In this document: in pieces, positions 9,635-18,535 of the stretch | How positions within the stretch are numbered: position 1 is the stretch's first letter | How the letters are laid out: each line of letters begins with the position of its first letter | Source: an uncultured Mycoplasmatota bacterium | GTDB lineage: Bacteria; Bacillota_I; Bacilli_A; RF39; UBA660 | Assembly (NCBI GenBank): GCA_900547995.1 | Contig: URIY01000001.1 | Location: 4,292 to 68,291 of the forward strand | Direction: 5' to 3' | Length of the DNA: 64,000 nt | Notes under the pieces: model-generated | Database searches by the model: none | The model's input: the letters and a program-made list of their open reading frames with translations, nothing else | What the model was told of the DNA's origin: nothing | Made by a program: the position numbers and the translations under genes

Positions 9635-10510
9635 CTATTCACCTATATTAATTACTTCAAGTATTCTATTTAAATCAGCTGTATTACTAAATGATATTTC
9701 AATCTTATGATTTCTAACCTTAACTTTAGAATCAAGTTTTTCACTCATTAGTTCTTCAATATATTTATACTCATCATTAGAATCTTGTCTATTTATTTTT
9801 ACTTTTTTTTCAATTGTTTTATCGCTAGTTATTTTTTCTATATCTCTAACTGGCATTTTCTTTTCAACTATTTCATTTGCCAGTTTTTTAATTTCTTCTT
9901 CATCAGATAATTTACTAAGTACCCTTGCATGTCCCATAGATATATCATTTGATACAACTAAATTTTGAACATCATCAGGTAATTTTAATAATCCTAGCAT
10001 ATTTGTAATATGGCTTCTACTTTTACCTACTTTTTTAGCAAGTTCTTCTTGTGTTAAATGTAAATTATTTAACATTAATTCATATGCTTTTGCCTCTTCC
10101 ATCGCATTTAAATTTTCTCTTTGTAAATTTTCAAGAAGAGCTATTTCCATCATTTGTTCATCTGTAAAAGTTCTTATGATGGCTGGAATAGTTGTTTTAC
10201 CTGCTAATTTACTTGCACGAACACGTCTTTCACCTGCAATTATTTCATAACCTTTTATGCTTTTTTTAATTATAACTGGTTGAAATACACCATGTTCTTT
10301 TATTGATTCTGCAAGTTCATTAAGTGCATTTTCATCAAATACTTTTCTTGGTTGATATGGATTTGGTCTTAATTCATCAAGATTTACTTCAATAATTTCT
10401 TCATTAGATGCAGAATCATAAATTTGTTTTTCAATACTTTCAACATCTAAATTTTCTGTATTAAAAAGTTGTTCCAATCCACGTCCTAATGCTCTTTTTT
10501 TATTATCCAT
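9635..10510 (-). CDS. parB: Chromosome partitioning protein ParB (Spo0J)
   Basis: The protein binds parS, spreads as a CTP-dependent clamp and recruits SMC. Seen are an N-terminal ParA-stimulating peptide (KKRALGRGLEQLF), the NPYQPRKVFDE box, the CTP-binding GERRVRA motif (about 94-100), the LLENLQRENLNAMEEA box and a helix-turn-helix (TQEELAKKVGKSRSHITNML). Positions that set DNA specificity in the ParB/Noc family (numbered 173/179/184/201 in published work, as I recall) are Arg165, Met171, Lys176 and Gly193 here; the Arg and Gly are ParB-like. It overlaps parA by one base and is preceded by GGAGG. Perfect parS sites lie at 36.5-37.6 kb. Confidence 0.97.
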   Translation of the reverse strand: MDNKKRALGRGLEQLFNTENLDVESIEKQIYDSASNEEIIEVNLDELRPNPYQPRKVFDENALNELAESIKEHGVFQPVIIKKSIKGYEIIAGERRVRASKLAGKTTIPAIIRTFTDEQMMEIALLENLQRENLNAMEEAKAYELMLNNLHLTQEELAKKVGKSRSHITNMLGLLKLPDDVQNLVVSNDISMGHARVLSKLSDEEEIKKLANEIVEKKMPVRDIEKITSDKTIEKKVKINRQDSNDEYKYIEELMSEKLDSKVKVRNHKIEISFSNTADLNRILEVINIGE

Positions 10511-11322
10511 TAGTTACCTCCATTTTCTTCTTTTGCGGCTCTTTCGTTTCTTTCTATAACTTCTTTAGCTAGATTTAGGTATGCTTCTGTCCCTCTGCTA
10601 TGTGGGTCATACGCTAAAATAGGTTTCCCATGACTTGGTGCTTCAGATAAGCGAACAAGTCTAGGTATAATTGTATCATAAACTCTTTCTTTAAAATAAC
10701 TCTTTATATCTTCAACTACTTCTAACCCAAGGTTGGTTCTATTATCAAGCATAGTTAAAAGAACGCCTTCTATATCAAGAGTTGGATTTAAACTCTTTTG
10801 AGCAAGCATTATTGTACTAAGTAGTTGCATTATTCCTTCCAACGCAAAAAATTCACATTGTACTGGAATTATTACTGAATCTGATGCTGTTAAAGCATTT
10901 GTAGTTAATACTCCAAGTGATGGTGGACAATCAATGATCACAAAATCAAACATATCACGAGCTTGATCTAAATATTTTTTTAGCTGACCACCCTTTACAA
11001 ATCCAGGTTCATTTCTACTTTTTTCCATTAATTCTATATCAGCACCTGCTAAATTAATAGTTGCAGGAAGTACATAAAGATTTTTAAATTTAGTCTTAAT
11101 CATAACTTCTTTTAATGTAGCATTATCTATCAATAAATCATATACACTTTTACTAATATCTGCCTTGTTTATACCAATTCCTGTTGTTGTATTACCTTGT
11201 GGATCTAAATCTACTAATAATACTTTCTTTTTTAATACTCCAAGTGAGGCTGCCAAATTAATGCTAGAAGTAGTTTTACCAACTCCACCCTTTTGATTTA
11301 CTAATGAAATAATTTTTCCCAT
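10510..11322 (-). CDS. parA: Chromosome partitioning ATPase ParA (Soj)
   Basis: This Walker-type cytoskeletal ATPase has the deviant Walker A KGGVGKTT at residues 11-18, Walker A' DLDPQGNTTTG, and Walker B DFVIIDCPPSLG. Its 270 residues are the size of chromosomal Soj and it lacks the N-terminal HTH of plasmid ParA. It would bind DNA non-specifically in the ATP state, respond to ParB, and in Bacilli also modulates DnaA. AGGAGTG precedes the ATG. It opens the parA-parB-mscS-DUF951-abgT run, about 35 kb from oriC. Confidence 0.97.
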   Translation of the reverse strand: MGKIISLVNQKGGVGKTTSSINLAASLGVLKKKVLLVDLDPQGNTTTGIGINKADISKSVYDLLIDNATLKEVMIKTKFKNLYVLPATINLAGADIELMEKSRNEPGFVKGGQLKKYLDQARDMFDFVIIDCPPSLGVLTTNALTASDSVIIPVQCEFFALEGIMQLLSTIMLAQKSLNPTLDIEGVLLTMLDNRTNLGLEVVEDIKSYFKERVYDTIIPRLVRLSEAPSHGKPILAYDPHSRGTEAYLNLAKEVIERNERAAKEENGGN

Positions 11323-11412
11323 ACAACATTCACTCCTAATTTTCTATCTATATTATATAATATCATATTTTGAGATATAAATCTATTAATTTTTTATTTC
11401 ATCTATAATTTT

Positions 11413-11443
11413 AAAAAAGGAAGAAATTAATTTTTCTCCCTTT
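11413..11443 (-). terminator. Terminator between the small membrane genes and parA
   Basis: On the minus strand AAAGGGAGAAA pairs with TTTCTTCCTTT (one G-U pair) and is followed by a T-run. Confidence 0.75.
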
Positions 11444-11489
11444 ACTAATTATAAATTGTTTTATTAAATTCTATAATTTAACAATTAGA

Positions 11490-11828
11490 TTATTTTTTTA
11501 AGCATTTTGTTTTTTCTTTTGAATCATTCTCTTCCGCTTCTGCTTTATTTCTTCTATTATACAATTCAACTAATTTTTTGTTTTCTTTTACTTGCACACG
11601 TAATGATGCAACTGTCATTACTGATATAAATGCTAATCCAACAATAGAACCAATATTATCTAAAGAAGCAAGCGCATAACCACCAAGCGATGCACCAAGC
11701 GTAGTAACAGAAGTTGCAACGCTAAACTTCATAAGACACCTGCTAAACTCAACACTTTCCTGAGCCTTTTTTTGCTCTAATTCATTAATTGGTTCTTCAA
11801 CACTTGTAATCTTATATTTTTTTTCCAT
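11490..11828 (-). CDS. Small two-helix membrane protein, paralogue 1
   Basis: The 112-residue protein starts with a cytoplasmic segment (KKYKITSVEEPINELEQKKAQES) that is shared with two neighbouring genes. It has two hydrophobic helices (about 36-55 and 59-76, rich in Ala/Ser/Gly/Val) and a charged C-terminal helix ending EENDSKEKTKCLKK. The last 16 residues are identical to those of paralogue 2, down to the DNA. I do not recognise a family. Size and shape would allow a membrane-anchored regulator or a small structural protein. It is the last copy in the array and is followed by a terminator before parA. Confidence 0.75.
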   Translation of the reverse strand: MEKKYKITSVEEPINELEQKKAQESVEFSRCLMKFSVATSVTTLGASLGGYALASLDNIGSIVGLAFISVMTVASLRVQVKENKKLVELYNRRNKAEAEENDSKEKTKCLKK

Positions 11829-11904
11829 TTTATTTCCACCATCTTTTTATGGCACATACTCTATCATAAAATTTTCATCTTGTCAATACTTTTATTTTTT
11901 GTAT

Positions 11905-11934
11905 AATAAAAGCATGAATTTTAAAAACTCATGC
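11905..11934 (-). terminator. Terminator of paralogue 2
   Basis: On the minus strand an 11-bp near-perfect stem, GCATGAGTTTT pairing with AAAATTCATGC, is followed by TTTTATT. The same element occurs at 12463-12484. Confidence 0.75.
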
Positions 11935-12008
11935 ACTTATCATATTTTTTACCAATTCTCTATTTATTGTAAATTTATTCTATTAAATTCTATAATTTAA
12001 CAATTAGA

Positions 12009-12362
12009 TTATTTTTTTAAGCATTTTGTTTTTTCTTTTGAATCATTCTCTTCTGCTTCATCTTCTTTTGTTTCTCTCTCATCATATAAATTAAATAAAT
12101 CTTGTGATGCTTGATCATTTAAACCTGAACATATCATTGATATTCCAAAGAAAAAAGCTGCAGCAATATAAAAATTTTGATTCTCCGTAAAAGCAGCAGT
12201 AATAATAGAATCTGCCATCACTACGCTAGAAATTAGAGTAAATGAAGATGTAAGAGATAATTTTATAAGTGTCTTTGCAAATTTCTTACTCTCTTTAGCC
12301 CTTTTTTCTTCTAACTCATTAACTGGTTCTTCAACACCTGTAATCTTATATTTCTTTTCCAT
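12009..12362 (-). CDS. Small two-helix membrane protein, paralogue 2
   Basis: The 117-residue protein starts MEKKYKITGVEEPVNELEEK, almost as paralogue 1, and ends with the same EAEENDSKEKTKCLKK tail. The central membrane part (about 31-55 and 64-83: SLTSSFTLISSVVMADS, NFYIAAAFFFGISMICS) shares little with paralogue 1 beyond hydrophobicity. The stretch after the second helix carries DLFNLYDERETKEDE, which resembles the DMYNKRETKEDE of paralogue 3. No function can be assigned. It has its own terminator and probably its own promoter. Confidence 0.75.
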   Translation of the reverse strand: MEKKYKITGVEEPVNELEEKRAKESKKFAKTLIKLSLTSSFTLISSVVMADSIITAAFTENQNFYIAAAFFFGISMICSGLNDQASQDLFNLYDERETKEDEAEENDSKEKTKCLKK

Positions 12363-12450
12363 TTTATTTTCCCCCTCTTTTTATGTCACATACTCTATCA
12401 TAAAATTTTCATTTTGTCAATGCTTTTATTATAAAAATAAAAGCTTTTAT

Positions 12451-12484
12451 AAAAAAATAAAAGCATGAATTTTAAAAACTCATG
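12451..12484 (-). terminator. Terminator after the 74-aa gene
   Basis: On the minus strand GCATGAGTTTT pairs with AAAATTCATGC and is followed by TTTTATTTTTTTA. It is a copy of the element at 11905-11934. Confidence 0.75.
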
Positions 12485-12514
12485 CACTTGTCATATTTTT
12501 TACTAATTTTTTAT

Positions 12515-12739
12515 TTATTGTGAAATTGCTTTATTAAATTCTATAATTAATTGACCAAATAAATTAGTATCACTAACAACTGTTATTTCATCATTTTCTA
12601 TTTCACCAATAATAAAATCTTTATAGTCATCTAATCCTGATAAATAAACATATTTTTTACCTTCAAACATTATTGAACTAACAAAAACATATTTTTTATT
12701 ATTACCAAGAGTAACAATTAAATCTTTTTCTTTATTCAT
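12515..12739 (-). CDS. Small DUF1292-like protein
   Basis: The 74-residue soluble protein has beta-rich sequence: DLIVTLGNNKKYVFVSSIMFEGKKYVYLSGL, then DDYKDFIIGEIENDEITVVSD, then a C-terminal helix FGQLIIEFNKA. The pattern of a short N-terminal strand, F-x-G-K-x-Y-x-x-L, and an acidic I-x-E-x-x-x-D-E segment resembles DUF1292 and related small beta-rich Bacillota proteins. That match is by eye and moderate. Its ATG overlaps the stop codon of paralogue 3 by four bases (ATGA), so the two are translationally coupled and may act together. Confidence 0.7.
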   Translation of the reverse strand: MNKEKDLIVTLGNNKKYVFVSSIMFEGKKYVYLSGLDDYKDFIIGEIENDEITVVSDTNLFGQLIIEFNKAISQ

Positions 12740-13059
12740 TTTGTTTTTCCTTCCATATCATTTTTATTTTCATCTTCTTCTACTTCATCTTCTTTTGTTT
12801 CTCTTTTATTATACATATCAATTAAAGTACCTGCATGAAAAGTTGTACATAGTGTAGATAGCGATGCCATTATACCCAAAAATATTGCAGCAGCACGCAT
12901 ATTAGAATTATTCAACATTGAATTAAACAATATAGTATTACCAGATGAAACAACTGTTGCTAGAAGTGTCATTACAAACTTTTTATTCTCCTTAACTCTT
13001 TTTTTTAATAATTCATTAGATGGTTCTTCTATACTTTTAACTTTATATTTTTCATCCAT
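12736..13059 (-). CDS. Small two-helix membrane protein, paralogue 3
   Basis: This 107-residue protein opens with DEKYKVKSIEEPSNELLKKRVKENKKFVMTLL, clearly related to paralogues 1 and 2. It has two hydrophobic stretches (about 28-48 and 56-78) and ends in a charged segment MYNKRETKEDEVEEDENKND. It lacks the CLKK tail of the other two. Followed by the coupled 74-aa gene, it forms a two-gene unit and probably represents the older arrangement from which the other copies arose. Upstream is ftsH, after which there is a terminator. Confidence 0.72.
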   Translation of the reverse strand: MDEKYKVKSIEEPSNELLKKRVKENKKFVMTLLATVVSSGNTILFNSMLNNSNMRAAAIFLGIMASLSTLCTTFHAGTLIDMYNKRETKEDEVEEDENKNDMEGKTK

Positions 13060-13097
13060 AAAATCAACTCCCTACATACATAATAACATAATCTAAA

Positions 13098-13126
13098 CAA
13101 AAAAGGAAGAAATTTATTTTTCTTCC
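13098..13126 (-). terminator. Terminator of ftsH
   Basis: On the minus strand GGAAGAAA pairs perfectly with TTTCTTCC and is followed by TTTTTT; the ascending arm overlaps the last codons of ftsH. Confidence 0.85.
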
Positions 13127-15096
13127 AATTCTTTAATTAATTCTTCTTTAGTCATTTTTGAATAACCTTTAATTTCTTTTTCTTTAGCCATTTCACGAAG
13201 TTCAGTTAAAGTAAGATCTTCTAAAGATAATTCTTTTATTTCTTCTTTTTCAACTTCTTCATCAGGCATATGTCCATGTTCAACTAAATAATCAATTTGT
13301 TCTTTTGTAATTGTTTCTCTTTCAAGAAGAGTATTTGCGATTAAATCTAATAAATCTTTATTTTCAGAAATAATTTTTTGTGTTACTTTATAACATTCAT
13401 CAATTATTTTACGCATCTCTTCATCAATCTCAAAAGCAACTTGACTAGAGAATATTTGACGTTTATTGTAATCTCTTCCTAAGAAAACACTACCTTCTTG
13501 TTGTTCAAATTGAACAGGTCCAAGTGAACTCATACCATATTCTGTTACCATAGCGCGAGCAATTTTAGTTGCTTTTTCAAAGTCATTATGTGCTCCTGTT
13601 GTTACCTCATGGAACATAAATTCTTCAGCAACTCTACCACCTAATAGTCCACTAATTGTTTGTAGCAATTCTGTTTTAGTTTGTAAATATGTTTCTTCTT
13701 TTGGAAGCATTAAATTATAGCCACCAGCCATTCCTCTTGGAATGATAGTGATTTTTTGAACATCATTTGCTCCCTCAAGTTTTAAGCCAACAACAGCATG
13801 ACCAGCTTCATGATAAGCAACTGTTCTCTTTTCTTTTTCAGTATATTTATGACTCTTTTTAGCAGGACCCATTAATACTCTATCATGAGCTTCATCAAGT
13901 TCGGCCATAGTAATAACTTCTTTACCTCTTCTAACAGCAAGTAAGGCAGCTTCATTAAGTAAGTTTTCTAGGTCTGCTCCACTAAATCCTACTGTTCTTT
14001 TAGCAATATTTTCAAGGGTAATTCCTTTAGCAAACTTTTTATTTCTAGCATGTACTTCAAGTATTTCTTTACGACCATTTTGGTCAGGTAAATTAACTTG
14101 TACTTGACGGTCAAAACGTCCTGGTCTAAGTAAGGCTGGGTCTAGAACGTCTGGTCTATTAGTTGCAGCAATAATTATGATTCCCTCATTAGCACCAAAA
14201 CCATCCATTTCTGTTAATAATTGATTTAGGGTTTGTTCACGTTCATCGTGTCCTCCACCAAGACCTGCGCCTCTTTGACGTCCAACAGCATCTATTTCAT
14301 CAATAAATATTAAACAAGGTGCATTATGTTTTGCTTGTTTGAACATGTCTCTTACACGACTTGCTCCAACACCAACAAATAACTCAACGAAGTCTGAACC
14401 ACTTATAAAATAGAACGGAACATTTGCTTCACCAGCAACAGCTCTTGCAAGAAGTGTTTTACCTGTTCCTGGAGGACCAACTAACAATACTCCCTTTGGA
14501 ATTCTTGCACCAAGTTTTTGAAATTTCTTTGGATTTTTCAAGAAATCAATTAATTCTTGAACTTCTTCTTTTTCCTCAGTTAATCCAGCAACATCTTTAA
14601 ATGTTACTTTCTTACTATCTTCACTTAAACGAGCACGTGATTTTCCAAAATCCATAGATTTATTGGCTGTACCCATTTGTCTTGTTATAAAGAAGAAGGC
14701 AAAACCAATAAGTAGTACCATTGGTAATACATTTATAACAAATAGTAAAAAGGTACTTGATTCTGGATCAGTTGATGTATTAATAACAAATGCATAATTG
14801 TCACTTGCTGTTAATACTTGTGTCATTACTTCTTCAGCAAGTGGTGCTCTAAAGAAGAATGATTCATTTTCTTCATATCCCTTTAGTTTTCCTTTTATTT
14901 CATATACACTTGCTCTACTTCTTGGTGTTATAGTTACTTCTGTAACTTTACCTTCAGCAACATCCTTCATAAATTCATCATATGTAATAACATTTACTTT
15001 GCTATTCATAGAATTTAAGAAGAACATTACACCTATAAGTATAAGAAATAAAAACAAGTATGGTAATAATCCTCTTTTGATGTTTTTCTTATTCAT
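13114..15096 (-). CDS. ftsH: ATP-dependent zinc metalloprotease FtsH with a Rho-N/SAP-like tail
   Basis: Membrane-anchored AAA+ protease that removes damaged membrane proteins and short-lived regulators. Two N-terminal membrane helices flank an extracytoplasmic domain. The AAA+ module has Walker A GPPGTGKT, Walker B LIFIDEID, and the [24 protein letters not shown]; the peptidase carries the zinc motif HEAGH. The first 625 residues are as usual. The last 35 or so ([20 protein letters not shown], then [13 protein letters not shown]) form a second small domain that reads like the Rho N-terminal/SAP helix-extended-helix motif, which binds nucleic acid or mediates contacts elsewhere. Most FtsH proteins end in an acidic tail instead. 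It follows tilS by about 10 bp, the common tilS-ftsH order, without hpt between them. Confidence 0.97.
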   Translation of the reverse strand: MNKKNIKRGLLPYLFLFLILIGVMFFLNSMNSKVNVITYDEFMKDVAEGKVTEVTITPRSRASVYEIKGKLKGYEENESFFFRAPLAEEVMTQVLTASDNYAFVINTSTDPESSTFLLFVINVLPMVLLIGFAFFFITRQMGTANKSMDFGKSRARLSEDSKKVTFKDVAGLTEEKEEVQELIDFLKNPKKFQKLGARIPKGVLLVGPPGTGKTLLARAVAGEANVPFYFISGSDFVELFVGVGASRVRDMFKQAKHNAPCLIFIDEIDAVGRQRGAGLGGGHDEREQTLNQLLTEMDGFGANEGIIIIAATNRPDVLDPALLRPGRFDRQVQVNLPDQNGRKEILEVHARNKKFAKGITLENIAKRTVGFSGADLENLLNEAALLAVRRGKEVITMAELDEAHDRVLMGPAKKSHKYTEKEKRTVAYHEAGHAVVGLKLEGANDVQKITIIPRGMAGGYNLMLPKEETYLQTKTELLQTISGLLGGRVAEEFMFHEVTTGAHNDFEKATKIARAMVTEYGMSSLGPVQFEQQEGSVFLGRDYNKRQIFSSQVAFEIDEEMRKIIDECYKVTQKIISENKDLLDLIANTLLERETITKEQIDYLVEHGHMPDEEVEKEEIKELSLEDLTLTELREMAKEKEIKGYSKMTKEELIKELEEK

Positions 15097-15106
15097 AAAT
15101 TCCTCC

Positions 15107-16432
15107 CTAATAATACTTTAGTATTATATCATACTTTTCATCTTTTGTTTTGTCAAATTTCGATTTTTTCAAATCTGGTATCCAAACTATAGTTCCTGCT
15201 GAATCTACAACAACAGGCCATGTATCACGTTCTGACATTGGTATTTTATCATCAATAAATATGTCATTAACTTTTTTTCTACCAAGCATTCCCTTAACAC
15301 TTATTTTATCACCGTTATTTCTGTTTCTTACAATAAGTGGCAATTTAAGTTCTGATGATAAAAGTCTACATACACTATTATTTGTAATAGAACTTCTTTT
15401 TACTACTTCTATATTTTTACCATTTGGTAGATTAGCAAACTCATTTAGTTCAATTTCATATTCATTTGTACCCTGTTCTTCTTTAACAAGTGTACATACA
15501 TTATACTCTTTCAATGCTATTACATTATTAGGTAAATGTATTTGTAAATTAGCCTTTTTAGACATAATTAAATTATATAAAAGTTCAGCATGTTTATCTG
15601 TAACAAGCATTAAGTCATCTTGATAGATATGCTCCAATATATAATATATTATTTTCATTTGGATAACATGATCTTCCTTAGAGAACTCTTCTATATTTAG
15701 AACATTCTGTGGATATATTTTTTTAATTTTTTTCGATACCACTTTATCAATATAATCACTATATTCTATTAATGTCTTACTAAATTTATAGAATTTTTGA
15801 TGTACATTTGGATCTTCCTTTTTAAATTCTGGAACTATATATTTTCTAAATCTATTTCTTGTATACACATCTTTCTCATTTGACTTATCTAACACAAAAG
15901 GAATTTTGTTCCTTTTATCATAATCATATAAGTCTTTTTTAGTTACGTCAATTAATGGTCTTAAAATTACATAATTTCCCATATTAACAATTTTTCCAAA
16001 ACCACTGTATCCTCTTAAAGTAGACCCTCTTACAATACGCATTAATATTGTTTCCATTAAATCATCACCATGATGAGCTGTAAATAAATATCTTGCTTTA
16101 TATTTTTTTAATAGTTCTCCAAAGTATGTATATCTTTTACTACGTGCTTCATTATGAAAATTATCATCACCATAATCTTCAATTTTCATAAATTCAAATA
16201 TAACACTATTCTTATGGCAATAATTTTCAACAAATATTTTTTCTTCACTACTTTCGGCTCTCACATTATGATTTACATGAGCACATACTATTCTAATATC
16301 TAACTCTTTTCTAACTTCCATTAATAAGTGTAGTAATGCCATTGAGTCTGGTCCACCTGATACACCAACAACAACTGTTTCCCCATAATGTAAATCAATA
16401 TTATTTTTAATAAAATTTATTACTTTATCCAT
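15107..16432 (-). CDS. tilS: tRNA(Ile)-lysidine synthetase
   Basis: The enzyme converts C34 of the CAU-anticodon tRNA-Ile to lysidine, so that it reads AUA, a frequent codon in this AT-rich genome. The PP-loop SGGPDS is at residues 25-30, followed by AHVNHNVRAESSEEKIFVE and the FTAHHGDDLMETILMRIVRG helix. The C-terminal TilS domain contains RNRNNGDKISVKGMLGRKKVNDIFID. The frame is open 15 codons further upstream, but AAGGAA precedes the ATG at 16432, which overlaps the end of ung by the tail of its sequence only slightly upstream (starts 20 bp after the ung stop). It is followed at once by ftsH. Confidence 0.96.
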   Translation of the reverse strand: MDKVINFIKNNIDLHYGETVVVGVSGGPDSMALLHLLMEVRKELDIRIVCAHVNHNVRAESSEEKIFVENYCHKNSVIFEFMKIEDYGDDNFHNEARSKRYTYFGELLKKYKARYLFTAHHGDDLMETILMRIVRGSTLRGYSGFGKIVNMGNYVILRPLIDVTKKDLYDYDKRNKIPFVLDKSNEKDVYTRNRFRKYIVPEFKKEDPNVHQKFYKFSKTLIEYSDYIDKVVSKKIKKIYPQNVLNIEEFSKEDHVIQMKIIYYILEHIYQDDLMLVTDKHAELLYNLIMSKKANLQIHLPNNVIALKEYNVCTLVKEEQGTNEYEIELNEFANLPNGKNIEVVKRSSITNNSVCRLLSSELKLPLIVRNRNNGDKISVKGMLGRKKVNDIFIDDKIPMSERDTWPVVVDSAGTIVWIPDLKKSKFDKTKDEKYDIILKYY

Positions 16433-16451
16433 AAATATTCCTTCTTTTCTT

Positions 16452-17102
16452 TTACCACTTAATCTCTTCCTCACCATATTGCTTTAAAAAAGCATTACAT
16501 TTAGAAAAAGGTTTACTCCCAAAAAATCCCCGAGATGCAGATAATGGTGATGGATGAGCACTTTCAATAATTAAATGCCTTTTATTGGTTATTAATTCTT
16601 TTTTAGATCTAGCATATGAACCCCATAGTATAAAAACTACTGGCTTTTCTCTATCATTTAAATACTTAATAATATTATCAGTAAATATTTCCCAACCTCT
16701 ACTTTTATGAGATAGTGGTTTATCTTTTATAACTGTCATAATAGAGTTAAGTAATAATACCCCTTGTTTTGCCCAATCGCTAAGATTATTATTAGTTCTC
16801 TTTACGCCTAAATCACTATATAATTCTTTAAAGATATTGTCAAGTGAGGGTGGTCTTCTTACACCTTCTAATACCGAAAAAGATAATCCATGAGCCTCAT
16901 TTTCACCATGATAAGGATCTTGTCCTAAAATAACAACCTTAACATCATCATAATCTGTATATCTTAAAGCATTAAATATGTTTTCATATCTAGGATATAC
17001 TATTTTTGTTTGGTATTCTCCTTTGACAAATAAACCAAGTTTCTTAAAATATTCACTATTATATTCATTTTTAAGGACTATATCCCAACTTTTGTTTATC
17101 AA
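16452..17102 (-). CDS. ung: Uracil-DNA glycosylase, family 1
   Basis: The enzyme removes uracil from DNA. The water-activating loop GQDPYHG is at residues 60-66, the uracil-binding VLLLNSIMTV region follows, and the DNA-intercalation motif HPSPLSASRGFFG is near the C-terminus. At 216 residues it is normal length. The ATG has only a weak ribosome binding site (GTGATGATAGTTG upstream). It stands first in a run ung-tilS-ftsH and is preceded by the AGCS terminator. Confidence 0.97.
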   Translation of the reverse strand: MINKSWDIVLKNEYNSEYFKKLGLFVKGEYQTKIVYPRYENIFNALRYTDYDDVKVVILGQDPYHGENEAHGLSFSVLEGVRRPPSLDNIFKELYSDLGVKRTNNNLSDWAKQGVLLLNSIMTVIKDKPLSHKSRGWEIFTDNIIKYLNDREKPVVFILWGSYARSKKELITNKRHLIIESAHPSPLSASRGFFGSKPFSKCNAFLKQYGEEEIKW

Positions 17103-17169
17103 CTATCATCACAACCTACATATTATTTTAACATAACTTAACCATTTTTGACAACGATAATACTGTAAA

Positions 17170-17193
17170 TAAAAAAAGAAATGCTTATTTCTT
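17170..17193 (-). terminator. Terminator of the AGCS transporter gene
   Basis: On the minus strand AAGAAAT pairs with ATTTCTT (4-base loop) and is followed by a run of T; the stop codon lies in the loop. Confidence 0.8.
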
Positions 17194-18483
17194 CAAACTT
17201 TTATCTAAACTTGTTTTTATATCATATCTTAGCTTAAGTAAACCATATATATTTATAATAGCCAAAAAAGCAATTAAAAAATCTACTATAACCCATAGAG
17301 TTTTAGATGACATAATTGATCCTAAAAAAAGAATTATTATTGTTAAAATCTTTAACATAAATAAAAGTGTTTTATGTGGTTTTTCAAAAAAGTATTTTAG
17401 AGATGTCTCTCCATAATAATAACCCGTTATAACCGTAGAAAAAGAAAATAGAATAATAGAAATAAGCATTATAAATAAACCTATATTACCTAAATAATCT
17501 TTAAATATATTTTGTACTATTTCAATACCATTTACATTTACATAATTTATATTATTTAAGTCAATAAGCATTACAACAAAGGCTGTAAATGTACAAATAA
17601 GCATAGATACATATATACCTATTACTTGTATATATCCTTGCTTTACAGAATCATTATCACTCGTTGCCGAAGAAGCAATACTACCTGTTCCTAATCCTGC
17701 TTCATTAGAAAAAATTCCACGCTGCAATCCTATAATAAAAGTTGGAATAAAGCCACTAAAAAAAGATTTAAAATTGAATGCGGATACTACAATTTTTTCT
17801 AAAATATCTGGTAAATAGTTAATATTCATACATAAAATAATTAGACATGATAATAAATATAAAATAGCCATAAATGGGATCATTTTGCCACTTACCATAA
17901 GTATTTTTTTGATACCACCAAAAATGATAAAACAAGTTATTATACATATAATAATTCCGATAATATATGGTTCTATTATAATAACCTCATTTACTGATCT
18001 TGTTATTGTATTAGATTGTATACTGATAAAACCTCCAACATAACTAATTAAAATAATAATTGCATAAATACTTCCAAATAATTTATTATGACAGCCATAT
18101 TTTAAATAATAACTAGGTCCCCCTTTATATACACCATCTACTTCTTTTTGTTTATAAAGATTTCCAAGTACTGTTTCACTAAAAGTATTTGAGGCCGTTA
18201 AAAAAGACATAATCCACATCCAAAAAATAGTACCTGGTCCACCTAAATATATAGCAAGAGCAATACCAGCAATACTACCTACCCCTATTCTGCCACCTAG
18301 GGATAGCATTAATGTTTGTATAGGGCTTATACCATTATTTTTATGCTTATTTTGAAATAAACTTTTAAACATTTTTTTAAACTTAAATTGAACAAAATCT
18401 AATTTATATGTAAAGTAAATACTTGATATTAATATTAAAGTAGTTGCGACTGCCCAAACTATATTATTAATTATTGTAAACAT
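17185..18483 (-). CDS. Sodium:alanine symporter, AGCS family
   Basis: The protein has 11 or so membrane helices and the AGCS signatures: GGRIGVGSIAGIALAIYLGGPGTIFWMW, then TASNTFSETVLG, then GGPSYYLKYG, and later FIIGLQRGIFSNEAGLGTGSIASSA, which lines the amino-acid and Na+ site. It would import alanine, glycine or a related amino acid with sodium. The ATG at 18483 is chosen because GGTGATC lies five bases upstream; an ATG six codons earlier overlaps the preceding terminator. It is a single-gene unit, with terminators on both sides. Confidence 0.93.
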   Translation of the reverse strand: MFTIINNIVWAVATTLILISSIYFTYKLDFVQFKFKKMFKSLFQNKHKNNGISPIQTLMLSLGGRIGVGSIAGIALAIYLGGPGTIFWMWIMSFLTASNTFSETVLGNLYKQKEVDGVYKGGPSYYLKYGCHNKLFGSIYAIIILISYVGGFISIQSNTITRSVNEVIIIEPYIIGIIICIITCFIIFGGIKKILMVSGKMIPFMAILYLLSCLIILCMNINYLPDILEKIVVSAFNFKSFFSGFIPTFIIGLQRGIFSNEAGLGTGSIASSATSDNDSVKQGYIQVIGIYVSMLICTFTAFVVMLIDLNNINYVNVNGIEIVQNIFKDYLGNIGLFIMLISIILFSFSTVITGYYYGETSLKYFFEKPHKTLLFMLKILTIIILFLGSIMSSKTLWVIVDFLIAFLAIINIYGLLKLRYDIKTSLDKSLKK

Positions 18484-18492
18484 ATGATCACC

Positions 18493-18528
18493 AAAAAACA
18501 TTTTAAAACTTATTTGTGTCTTAAAATG
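18493..18528 (-). terminator. Terminator after rsmA
   Basis: On the minus strand CATTTTAA pairs with TTAAAATG and is followed by TTTTTT. It lies between the rsmA stop and the transporter start. Confidence 0.7.
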
Positions 18529-18535
18529 TCTTTTT

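Larger units (their letters stand above)
11462..12436 (-). repeat. Tandem duplication of a small membrane-gene unit (offset about 520-535 bp)
   Basis: The 73 bases at 11462-11534 are repeated without difference at 11981-12053, covering the 3' end and stop of two neighbouring genes. The start regions (TTTTCCATTTTATTT... and the TATGnCACATACTCTATCATAAAATTTTCA stretch) are also nearly the same at 11820-11895 and 12354-12430. The GCATGA...TCATGC terminators at 11912 and 12463 match as well. The coding middles have diverged. Part of the pattern is seen again downstream of the third gene. Confidence 0.85.
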
